In this document: positions 1 through 6,499 of the stretch, in pieces
How the letters are laid out: the number at the start of each line of letters is the position of its first letter
Numbering within the stretch: position 1 is the first letter of the stretch
Source of the DNA: Treponema sp.
GTDB lineage: Bacteria; Spirochaetota; Spirochaetia; Treponematales; Treponemataceae
Direction: 5' to 3'
Assembly: GCA_017617145.1 (NCBI GenBank)
Contig: JAFZWX010000161.1
Location: forward strand, 1-14,124
DNA: 14,124 bases
Translations under genes and position numbers: made by a program
Notes under the pieces: model-generated
Databases searched by the model: none
What the model saw: only the letters and a program-made list of their open reading frames with translations
What the model was told of the DNA's origin: nothing

Positions 1-920
1 ACAAAAACAGAGTGCCCTTCTTTTACAGCTTTTCCCTGCAAAGGAAGTGCAATAAGATTTCCATACCCGCCTTTTGGTATCTCATCCTGATTCGGAAAAA
101 ATCTATCAAAACTTTCAAAAGAAATTGAATGTCTTTTTTGCATTGCAGCTTTTATGATTGCGCTTCCAAGATTTCTTGCAAGTCTAGATGAAATAGTTTC
201 TTCAAAGAAAATCCATAGATGGCCACCATTACCTGAGCGAGAGATTTCAAGATAACTATTAATTCCAAAATCAGAAAACGATTTTTGAATGGCAAGAATA
301 TCTTCTTTCCAAGAAATCGGATCTTTCTGAGCATGCGAATACGTCGCTATCGCTCCGTTTGCATGAGAAGAAGTTATTGACATTTGCGCCTTCGGCGCAT
401 GCGCATCAAAATCCATTGCAAGAAACTTGCAGAGATTTCCCTCCATAAGTGGATAAAGTCCAATAACATCGCGACAAAATTCATCTTTCCCAGCAAGATG
501 ATTGTAAAAGTAATTATCTGATAAAGCCACAGGTAATTTGTAAGGGCAAGTTGTGCAGGAATACTTCTTTAAATCGCATTTACCAGATAACCACTTGTTT
601 CCACAAACAGGAGAATATCCACTTTTGTTAGACTTCGCATTGAACCAGCGAAGTGCAAATACATCCTGTCTGCCAGAAAACAAAGTCTTAAACAGATTGA
701 TTTTTTCTTGCGGTGAGCTTTGTCGATTAATGAAGTTAGTTTGATTACAAAGAGCATCTGTTGTTACCGATGACATTATATTTTGTACAGGTTGAGTCTG
801 AAGAGAATTTTGTTTTTCGGTTAGATATTTTTTGACTGCTGCATTTGAATCAGACAAATCCATTAACAGAGAAATTAGATTTTCTTTGGATAAAGATTGT
901 AGATATTCTTTTAAATCCAT
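1..920 (-). CDS. TOTE conflict-system primase-type protein, N-terminal part (runs off window)
   Basis: Partial gene: ATG at 918-920, open to the window edge, 306 complete codons. Residues 1-85 are a polar, helical leader. From about residue 87 (DVFALRWFN, then SGYSPVCGNKW) the sequence matches my recollection of the archaeo-eukaryotic primase domain of TOTE conflict proteins. Visible are a four-cysteine cluster (C106, C115, C122, C125) that probably binds zinc, the primase metal motif DFD (170-172), the SGNGGHLWIFF motif (229-239, H234 as the sxH histidine), and the conserved PNQDEIPKGGYGNLIALPLQ stretch (276-295). Family members normally continue into a superfamily II helicase and often a nuclease, which would lie left of position 1. 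The proposed role, from the family, is nucleic-acid synthesis or processing in a defence system. The linker after DFD is longer than I would expect and carries a GC-rich hairpin. A promoter sits 23-51 bases upstream. Confidence 0.85.
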   Translation of the reverse strand, partial: MDLKEYLQSLSKENLISLLMDLSDSNAAVKKYLTEKQNSLQTQPVQNIMSSVTTDALCNQTNFINRQSSPQEKINLFKTLFSGRQDVFALRWFNAKSNKSGYSPVCGNKWLSGKCDLKKYSCTTCPYKLPVALSDNYFYNHLAGKDEFCRDVIGLYPLMEGNLCKFLAMDFDAHAPKAQMSITSSHANGAIATYSHAQKDPISWKEDILAIQKSFSDFGINSYLEISRSGNGGHLWIFFEETISSRLARNLGSAIIKAAMQKRHSISFESFDRFFPNQDEIPKGGYGNLIALPLQGKAVKEGHSVF

Positions 921-942
921 AGGCTCTTTTTATCTTATTGTT

Positions 943-971
943 ATTATAATTCCTCAAGTATAAGATATCAA
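943..971 (-). promoter_or_regulatory. Sigma-70-like promoter for the TOTE-type gene
   Basis: On the minus strand a -35 TTGATA (966-971) and a perfect -10 TATAAT (943-948) are separated by exactly 17 bases. Transcription would start near 936, leaving a leader of only about 15 bases before the ATG at 920, with a weak AAAGAG ribosome site. The match is strong and placed exactly upstream of the gene. Confidence 0.6.
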
Positions 972-999
972 CGGTACGTATTGAATCACGTTCTATAAA

Positions 1000-1543
1000 T
1001 GACAAACTGGCAATCCGGAAATTACTCAACAACTTGTTGAGCAATTAGATTCTAAAGCATTTACTCCACAAATTGTTGAGCAAATAAAAAATGAATTAAT
1101 TTCAGTTCCATGGGGACAGCATACTCTTTTGATAGATAAGTTTAAGAATCAACCTCAAAAAGCTCTATTCTTTGTGCATCAAACTGTTGTAAACGGTTGG
1201 AGCCGAGATATGCTATTAAATTACGTAGGAACCGATTTGTATGAAAGACAAGGTAAAGCTTTGACGAATTTCAAAGCTACATTACCTGATGAAACAAGCG
1301 AACTAGCACAGGAACTTACAAAAGATCCTTATAATTTTGCTTTTACAGAGATTACTGGTAAATACAATGAACGAAAACTAAAAGATGCACTTCTACAAAA
1401 TATAACTGAGTTTTTACTTGAATTAGGAACAGGCTTTGCTTATGTAGGAAAAGGGTACAATGCCAACTATTGAAGAAATAGAACATAAACTTTCTTCAAC
1501 TATAGGTATTGAAGAAGTTGCAAAGGACAGAACAGAACTCTAA
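1000..1543 (+). pseudogene. Broken DUF1016 / YhcG-type PD-(D/E)XK nuclease gene
   Basis: Plus-strand reading frame 1 is open from just after a stop at 997-999 to the stop at 1471-1473. Its only start candidates are internal, such as a TTG at 1129. The translated core (PWGQHTLLIDK, NGWSRDMLLNYVG, LYERQGKALTNFKATLP, LTKDPYNFAF, FLLELGTGFAYVGKGY) is recognisably the conserved DUF1016/YhcG domain. Intact members have a long N-terminal region before PWGH. After GFAxVG they continue for roughly 100 residues containing the nuclease core (the xDLLFYH and VxELK motifs). Here both are absent: the frame ends four residues after VGKGY, and frame 2 from about 1460 encodes PTIEEIEHKL, which resembles the extreme C-terminus of the family. 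This suggests an internal deletion with frameshift plus loss of the 5' end. YhcG-type proteins are associated with defence islands and restriction loci. No catalytic residue of the nuclease survives. Confidence 0.75.
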
Positions 1544-1574
1544 GAAAAAGACATAAAAGCCTATTCCATTGGTC

Positions 1575-1599
1575 GTTGCAGAGACCTTAAACCTGCAAC
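1575..1599. terminator. Hairpin between convergent genes, possible terminator
   Basis: A perfect 7-bp stem, GTTGCAG (1575-1581) with CTGCAAC (1593-1599), closes an 11-base loop between the stop of the plus-strand nuclease remnant and the stop of the minus-strand gene ending at 1616. No tight T tract follows on either side (TTTGATTTTT begins nine bases on), so termination is uncertain. In frame 2 this stretch still reads as an open tail after the remnant's TAA, so it may be leftover coding sequence. Confidence 0.25.
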
Positions 1600-1615
1600 A
1601 TAGTCGGTTTGATTT

Positions 1616-2167
1616 TTATGTGTTAGAAACAGCAACCTCTCTTAATTGTGGATAGAGTGCGAATAATTCTTCTACGGCGTTTTCAATACCCATTGATTCA
1701 AATTTTTTTGCACGTAATATCAAATCAGAATTATCAAGTGGAATATAATCTGGTCTGTTAGGAAAAACATATATTTTTAACTTGTTGTCTTTTTGATATT
1801 CCTGAAGTTTTGTTAAAACATTCTTAATAGGAATTTCCTCTAAAACTGGCTCATCACAGTATGATATTACTTCTGGTTTCCACAAAAAATTATAGTGATT
1901 AAAATTCTTACCATTTAGTTTATACAGAGAAGCTTGTGTTGAATATATTTTTTCCAAAACACCTGGCCATCTTTCTACAAGAATAGGCATATCATTTTCA
2001 ATGCTGATGTTAACATCATAATCACCATGTGAATTTTCATTGCAGGCAAAAAGCATTGCTATTACTTCATTATCCACTGCATAAACACATTCTTTTTGAT
2101 GTGTACTTAAATGTTTAGTTATAATTCTCAATCCAGAAATGTGACTTCCATGATAAACATATTCCAT
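1616..2167 (-). CDS. Small protein with YHGS motif, ADP-ribosyltransferase-like (function uncertain)
   Basis: 183 residues, ATG at 2165-2167 preceded by GGGAAG with six-base spacing. The protein opens VYHGS (4-8) and has VYA at 28-30, a hydrophobic IAMLFAC (36-42), PILVERWPGVLEKIY (61-75) and an acidic stretch around PEVISYCDEPV (98-108). The order YHG / VYA / late acidic residue recalls the H-Y-E arrangement of ADP-ribosyltransferase-fold proteins of the DUF3990 type. It also looks like a widespread hypothetical family in gut bacteria. The C-terminal third (IYVFPNRPDYIPLDNSDLI) is probably helical. No signal peptide or membrane segment is present. It is the last gene of the dinD-headed run, 38 bases after the methyltransferase stop. 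I cannot assign a substrate; the ART relation rests on motif resemblance only. Confidence 0.6.
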   Translation of the reverse strand: MEYVYHGSHISGLRIITKHLSTHQKECVYAVDNEVIAMLFACNENSHGDYDVNISIENDMPILVERWPGVLEKIYSTQASLYKLNGKNFNHYNFLWKPEVISYCDEPVLEEIPIKNVLTKLQEYQKDNKLKIYVFPNRPDYIPLDNSDLILRAKKFESMGIENAVEELFALYPQLREVAVSNT

Positions 2168-2205
2168 AATTTTCTTCCCATAATATTTTATTTATAACTA
2201 CCAAT

Positions 2206-2991
2206 TTAATTTTTCCTACAACAAAACATTCCATATTCTTTTGGGACAACCAGAACACCGTCCTCCATCTGCTTTGCAAGGATGTCACAAATTTCAATTT
2301 TGGGAATGGTGCTTAGGGTTGTCATGCTGGAAAGTGAATAAATGTATTCAATCAGATCATCAAGTTCAGTTACGGCGAGGGAATCTTCGTAGTTTAATTT
2401 CTGGACATCAGAAAAGAATGGTTCAAGGATTTGCTTGCCATTTTGAAGTGTGAAGTTTTTATTTACATTATCTTCAACTCCGTAAGTACCTAAGATCTTT
2501 GAAAGATATTCTATGATTCCATGCTCCCCAAAAGTTGCGGAGTAAAAGGCACCACCTTTTTTCAAAACTCTGCGAACTTCGGACAAACCACGTGCAATGT
2601 CCGGTACATGATAAAGCATCATATTTGCAATCACAACATCAAAAACTTCTGCCTCAAAAGGAATATTCTGAATATCAATCACACGATATTCAACATTGGC
2701 ATCGGACCCGATATTGGTCTTTGCGTTTTCAAGCATTCCTTCAGAAAAATCAGAAAGCACAAGTTTAGAACAAGCCTTCATCAAATCATCATGGCCCTTC
2801 CACATATCGCCGGTACCACAACCGAGCTCCAGTACCTTCATTCCTTTTGTGATTTTATAATTCGAAAAAATCCAGTTGCCGAATCCCATTTTATTTGTTG
2901 AATATTTTTGATGAATCGAAATGCGCGTGTTTAAGTTTCCTGCACTGGCATACTGTTCTTTTACATTTTTTTGATTATTGATTGTACTCAT
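2206..2991 (-). CDS. Class I SAM-dependent methyltransferase (Methyltransf_11 type)
   Basis: 261 residues. Rossmann motif I is VLELGCGTGD (53-62). The ribose-binding acidic position is D81 in VLSDFS. Motif II/post-I follows as VIDIQNIPFEAEVFDVVIANMMLYHV (105-129), and a RVLKKGGAFY strand lies at 141-150. These place it with small-molecule methyltransferases of the UbiE/Methyltransf_11 group. The C-terminal third (about 155-261) is a variable cap that would define the substrate, which I cannot name. The ATG overlaps the stop of the upstream deaminase-like gene as ATGA, with AAAGGA seven bases before it, so the two are translationally coupled. That coupling suggests action on a related metabolite, perhaps a nucleoside (inference). 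Confidence 0.9.
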   Translation of the reverse strand: MSTINNQKNVKEQYASAGNLNTRISIHQKYSTNKMGFGNWIFSNYKITKGMKVLELGCGTGDMWKGHDDLMKACSKLVLSDFSEGMLENAKTNIGSDANVEYRVIDIQNIPFEAEVFDVVIANMMLYHVPDIARGLSEVRRVLKKGGAFYSATFGEHGIIEYLSKILGTYGVEDNVNKNFTLQNGKQILEPFFSDVQKLNYEDSLAVTELDDLIEYIYSLSSMTTLSTIPKIEICDILAKQMEDGVLVVPKEYGMFCCRKN

Positions 2992-3953
2992 TTTTTTATC
3001 CTTTCAGCGATTCCCCAGCAGCGGATATCATCAAGCTGTTCTGCGGTGAGGGTGCCGGCATCATACAGGCGCTGATATTCTTCGTCCACAGAACTGTCAA
3101 AAACAAGAAGGTCATCGGTATTTATTGTAACAGGAACTCCATTTTCTACAAGGATTTTAATCGGATGTTCGGCATAGCTTTTTGCGTAGCCTAATTTGAT
3201 GTTGCTGGTAGGGCAGACGTTCAAAGTGATTTTTCTGTCGGCGAGCAATTTCATTACTCTTGGAGAGTGTACAGCGTTTATTCCGTGGTGGATTTCGTCG
3301 AGGCCTAGTGTTTCAATTGCAGCTTCAACATCATCTGCAGAACCGGTTTCTCCAACGTGCATTCGTTTTATGACATCGTATTTTTCTGCAATTTTGTAAA
3401 GCGGAATGTAATCAGAAAAAGGTTTGTAGCCTTCGCCGCAGCAGACATCAATTGATTTAAAATATCCTGAGGCAAAATATTCTTCTGCCCTTGCCAGCGC
3501 AGGTTCTATATCTACGTAAGATTGGAATGCAAGTTCCGGCTCATAAACTGCATCCGGACAATACTTTTGGTGAAGCATATCATAATACTCGCAAAAGTTT
3601 TTGAGGCTGCCGTAATCTTCAATGTCAGTTTCAGAAAAACTAGGCGCAAAACGTGCAAGATGATTTCTTCCGGCTTCTACAAAACAACCTTCGCGGCGAA
3701 CATCAGTCTGATTATTGTCATGAGCGCGGCAATAGTCTCTGATATTATTTACGTACCAGTCCTGCATTCCCTGAAGGCCTTCAAAAACAGCAGGCGGTTT
3801 TGCAAAGGTGTGATTCATTTTTTCAGAGAGCCACTCAACCCGGCAACCGCGCCCAAGATGATTATGCACATCACTTTTTGGAATTGAAAGAAGAGTTTTT
3901 GTATCGTGATTTTTGAGTGCGGTTATAAAAGCTTTTGAAAACTTATCCGGCAT
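2988..3953 (-). CDS. Adenosine-deaminase-like metal hydrolase
   Basis: 321 residues, about the usual adenosine deaminase length. ATG at 3951-3953 has a perfect AAGGAG five bases upstream. The catalytic set of the family is complete: metal ligands H30 and H32 (DVHNHLG), H199 and the proton-shuttle E202 (HVGE), H223 (IHHG) and the paired aspartates D280-D281 (NTDDL). This supports hydrolytic deamination of a purine (deoxy)nucleoside or related 6-aminopurine, with zinc, in the cytosol. Oddity: canonical enzymes read HxHLDG, where the aspartate (D19 in mouse ADA) contacts the ribose hydroxyl. Here the motif is HNHLGRG, so glycine replaces it, which hints at an altered substrate. The gene lies between a kinase-like gene (9-base gap) and a methyltransferase (ATGA overlap). 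It could be an ADAL/AMP- or modified-nucleoside deaminase rather than true Add. Confidence 0.88.
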   Translation of the reverse strand: MPDKFSKAFITALKNHDTKTLLSIPKSDVHNHLGRGCRVEWLSEKMNHTFAKPPAVFEGLQGMQDWYVNNIRDYCRAHDNNQTDVRREGCFVEAGRNHLARFAPSFSETDIEDYGSLKNFCEYYDMLHQKYCPDAVYEPELAFQSYVDIEPALARAEEYFASGYFKSIDVCCGEGYKPFSDYIPLYKIAEKYDVIKRMHVGETGSADDVEAAIETLGLDEIHHGINAVHSPRVMKLLADRKITLNVCPTSNIKLGYAKSYAEHPIKILVENGVPVTINTDDLLVFDSSVDEEYQRLYDAGTLTAEQLDDIRCWGIAERIKK

Positions 3954-3962
3954 GACGGCTCC

Positions 3963-4970
3963 TTAAAATTCCAGATTACTTTTTATTTTGTCTTCCATCT
4001 GGTGAATGTATTTAATTCTGTTGATTGTGTTTTTTACTTCGGTGAGTCCCAGCTCTTGTTCGGATTTATCCTGGCAGGAACCCAGCGCCCTTTGGATATT
4101 ATACTCCAACCATTCAATCCAGGTATAGGTGAGACCAAAGACGCTTTTGTAATCTCTAAAACCATTGTCGTAAGCTTCAAAGTAGCCCTGAAAAAATGCC
4201 TTCTGTTTTTCCACATCAAAATCACAAAGCGTAATTCCCGACCACTGAAGCGAAAGTTGAATTGCACTCGAAACAGGATTTCCGTAATCAAGACATTCAA
4301 GATCAATTACAACCGGCTCGTCGTTTTCCCACATAACGTTTTTCGGGTCCATGTCTTCGTCGATGATTGTTGTGATGTTAGGAAGGGATTTGCGGGCTTT
4401 GTTTCGTTCGGTCTGGGCGTAGTCGAGTAGGGGGAGGTTTCCTTTTAGAAGAGACTCGACTTCTTTTGCCGGCGCGTCAGTATTTGAACCAGCAGCCTTC
4501 TTGAGATATTCATTCCAATCAATTGTACAAAGTTCTGGCTCTGATTGCTCAGACTGTTTTGTCTCAATCGCATGAATTCTTCCCTGAATATTTCCTGCCT
4601 TCCAGCATTGTTCGGGAGTAATATTATTCCAGTCAGTTATGTTACCTTCGTGCCACTCAAAAATGTAAAAGTAATTGCCCAGAAGCTCCTGCATCTTTTT
4701 TCCATCAAAGTTGAGGGCAGGAACAATCGGAATCCCCTCTCCCTCCAGAATCGCTTCAAGCCGTTCAGCCTTTTTGTAATTATCCATTGCAGCCGGCCGC
4801 TTCATAATTTCAGAATTAAGATGCTTCACAGCATAAGTGTGATTCGCCGTGCATACCTTATACATTCTGTGCATAAAGCCGCCAGACACCGGTGTGATGG
4901 GAAAAATAACTTCAACGAGCGAAAGAGTTTCAAAAAGCTGTGAAATTAAAATTGTGATTTCTGACCGCAT
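3963..4970 (-). CDS. APH/choline-kinase-family phosphotransferase
   Basis: 335 residues from the ATG at 4968-4970, which overlaps the Nudix stop as TAATG. A TTG six codons further up (4988) is possible but less likely. The fold is the aminoglycoside phosphotransferase type: a glycine turn PVSGGFMH (27-34), a nucleotide-binding lysine in YAVKHL (K49), a hinge around YIFEWHEGN (102-110), a catalytic loop DEDMDPKNVMW (204-214) with D206 as base and N211 as metal ligand, and the metal aspartate in VVIDLE (D223). The usual loop is HGDLHPGN; here the histidine is replaced by aspartate, the glycine by glutamate and the second histidine by aspartate. The catalytic residues survive but the loop is atypical. 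The substrate is probably a hydroxyl-bearing small molecule (choline, aminosugar, homoserine or nucleoside-like), not necessarily an antibiotic. The operon context favours metabolite phosphorylation. Confidence 0.85.
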   Translation of the reverse strand: MRSEITILISQLFETLSLVEVIFPITPVSGGFMHRMYKVCTANHTYAVKHLNSEIMKRPAAMDNYKKAERLEAILEGEGIPIVPALNFDGKKMQELLGNYFYIFEWHEGNITDWNNITPEQCWKAGNIQGRIHAIETKQSEQSEPELCTIDWNEYLKKAAGSNTDAPAKEVESLLKGNLPLLDYAQTERNKARKSLPNITTIIDEDMDPKNVMWENDEPVVIDLECLDYGNPVSSAIQLSLQWSGITLCDFDVEKQKAFFQGYFEAYDNGFRDYKSVFGLTYTWIEWLEYNIQRALGSCQDKSEQELGLTEVKNTINRIKYIHQMEDKIKSNLEF

Positions 4971-5461
4971 TATTTTATTATAGTGCAATATTCTTTTAAT
5001 GCATAATACTCTCGTCTATACAACCCAAAATCAGCAATATTTGTTTTATGGAAATCTTCGTAGCGGCCAAAAATATCCAGAGCCTGCTCCATCGGAAGCC
5101 ACTTGAATGTACAGCCAGCCTGATTTTCAGCTTCGGTAAGATTTAAGTTTCCAGTGTCTTTTATCAGTTCACAAACAAAATAATGGTTGATATGGCGCCA
5201 GTCACAAAAGAGTTCCTCTATTTCTAAATACTCTTCTTTTGCATGAACCTCCATACCGGTTTCTTCCAGCAGTTCGCGTTCACAGCATTGTTCATAAGTT
5301 TCGCCGTCTTCAACACCGCCACCGGGAATAATATATTTGTTGTTTTTTTCCTCATAGCCCAAAAGAACCTTGCCGTCATTTACAACAATTCCACGGCACG
5401 CATGACGAAGGTGATTTACATATCCAAGATAGTCATCGTTTTTTAACTGAAGTTTTTTCAT
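4970..5461 (-). CDS. Nudix hydrolase
   Basis: 163 residues from ATG at 5459-5461, with GAGAAG upstream, 13 bases after the dinD stop. The frame is open for another 85 codons upstream, but that stretch is antiparallel-free overlap with dinD in another frame and has biased lysine-rich shadow composition, so it is excluded. A full Nudix box is present: G48, E54, then RELLEETGM (62-70), matching G-x5-E-x7-REUxEExGU, so metal binding and pyrophosphohydrolase activity on a nucleoside diphosphate derivative are expected. An N-terminal strand CRGIVVNDGKVLLGYE (22-37) and a C-terminal FKWLPMEQAL (119-128) complete the fold. The substrate is not deducible (NTP cleaning, ADP-sugar or similar). Its stop overlaps the start of the APH-like gene (TAATG), so the pair should be co-translated. 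Confidence 0.9.
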   Translation of the reverse strand: MKKLQLKNDDYLGYVNHLRHACRGIVVNDGKVLLGYEEKNNKYIIPGGGVEDGETYEQCCERELLEETGMEVHAKEEYLEIEELFCDWRHINHYFVCELIKDTGNLNLTEAENQAGCTFKWLPMEQALDIFGRYEDFHKTNIADFGLYRREYYALKEYCTIIK

Positions 5462-5474
5462 TTTTAATTCTTCT

Positions 5475-6302
5475 CTACTTTTCTGTAATAGTTTTATTGT
5501 CCTTTTCAATCTGTCGAACACTTTTTTCTGGAGTCGGTAAATCTTCTGGCATAGTTCCGCCAAGTTCCTTAATTGTCTGACGGACTTTCTTTCCAACTTC
5601 ATAATGAGTTTTGTTAGCTTCTGATTTTCCTTGAATATGTTCACGACGAAGTTTTTCTTCTGTTTGAGTAGCTCGGAAGAGGTTTGCAGCAAGTTCTGTA
5701 CTTCCCATATAATCAAGGATTTCCTGATTCTTTTTAAGGCCTTTTCGTGCTTTTATATCCTGCGCCTTCAAACCATTGTATAACCCCATATATCCGTAAT
5801 TTTGGAAAATTGCAAAATCAATTGGTTGTTTTACACCAGCTTCCTGCGCAGCATTTGCCAGAGCAGAATTATGCCGTTTCATTTCTTTGCGGATTGCAAG
5901 ACGTTTTTGTTCTTCTGAAAGACGGTCGTAATCTTCAATAAGTTCCTGCTGACGGGTTTTTACCGCAAAATAAGTCTGACCAAGTGCAATGATTTCTTTT
6001 CGCGGATCGCCGTTCATTACAATCAGATAACAGGCGTAACGCGACAATGCAATATCTTCTATCTTTCGTTTAGCATTCGAACCTATTTCAACCATTTTGC
6101 GCACCTCCGCAAAATGGTCTGTTATAGTTTGCCCACTGTTAGCACATGCAGTTTTAGCTCGTTCAATTGCTTCTTTTAAATACCGCCACTGCGAATACTC
6201 TAATGCCGGCTGCAACTCTCGGGCATACCAGAATTCCTGCCCGTATTCATTGATGTGTTTGAGATTTTCAAAAATTTCTTCGGAATAATTTTTCGTATCC
6301 AT
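5475..6302 (-). CDS. dinD: DNA-damage-inducible protein D (DinD)
   Basis: 275 residues, essentially the length of Escherichia coli DinD (about 274), and collinear with it as I remember the family. Landmarks are FWYARELQPALEYSQWRYLKEAI (24-46), a BRO-N/antirepressor-like opening, then ANSGQTITDHFAEVRKMV (54-71), LSRYACYLIVMNGDP (86-100), VKTRQQEL (114-121), and a basic KKVRQTIKELGGTMPEDLPTPE tail. Start ATG at 6300-6302 has GAGGAAAG five bases ahead. In enterobacteria dinD is a LexA-regulated SOS gene whose product modulates RecA filaments. The molecular role outside E. coli is less certain. Here it heads a run of five further genes on the same strand, and a candidate LexA-like site overlaps its predicted -35. 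Confidence 0.88.
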   Translation of the reverse strand: MDTKNYSEEIFENLKHINEYGQEFWYARELQPALEYSQWRYLKEAIERAKTACANSGQTITDHFAEVRKMVEIGSNAKRKIEDIALSRYACYLIVMNGDPRKEIIALGQTYFAVKTRQQELIEDYDRLSEEQKRLAIRKEMKRHNSALANAAQEAGVKQPIDFAIFQNYGYMGLYNGLKAQDIKARKGLKKNQEILDYMGSTELAANLFRATQTEEKLRREHIQGKSEANKTHYEVGKKVRQTIKELGGTMPEDLPTPEKSVRQIEKDNKTITEK

Positions 6303-6470
6303 TTCTTTCCTCTTGAGTAATTTGATTTTTCAGCGCCATTCCAACCCTAGCCTGAATTATGGTAAAGAAAATAAAAAAGAAAAAAATAAATACAAATAAT
6401 AACCGCACATACTAAAAAACGCAGATGAAATGTTGGATCCTGTTTTCTGTGCAGCACACTTTACACTTTA

Positions 6471-6499
6471 AATATAATAGTATTTCTTTTGAAAAACAA
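6471..6499 (-). promoter_or_regulatory. Candidate promoter of the dinD operon
   Basis: In the 225-base gap upstream of dinD the minus strand has TTGTTT (6494-6499) and TATATT (6471-6476) separated by 17 bases. A start near 6464 would give a leader of about 160 bases, longer than usual. A perfect 11-base palindrome, TGTGCAGCACA (6448-6458), lies just after the predicted start, and the 7-mer AAAGTGT occurs twice in tandem between the two on the minus strand. The gap is very AT-rich, so chance matches are likely. No gene or terminator-like hairpin was seen in the rest of it. Confidence 0.35.

Noticed and set aside
569..757. Minus-strand frames at 152-334 and 569-757 within the first 920 bases.
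   Set aside because: They are out-of-frame readings inside the TOTE-type primase coding sequence, which is open through the whole stretch.
1618..1632. GTTAGAAAC resembling an attC core site.
   Set aside because: It is inside the end of the minus-strand coding sequence, does not fit GTTRRRY at the last base, and has no partner.
2521..2901. Long plus-strand open frames opposite the methyltransferase, deaminase and kinase genes (also 3522-3887, 4002-4430 and 4545-4943).
   Set aside because: They are antisense shadows of genes with clear family motifs, lack ribosome sites and show no recognisable protein pattern.
5462..5716. An 85-residue lysine-rich N-terminal extension of the Nudix protein.
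   Set aside because: It is the dinD coding sequence read in another frame. The ATG at 5461 has its own ribosome site and the Nudix fold begins just after it.
6440..6455. CTG...CAG resembling an enterobacterial LexA box upstream of dinD.
   Set aside because: The spacing is 9 rather than 10 bases and the flanking T/A positions do not fit.
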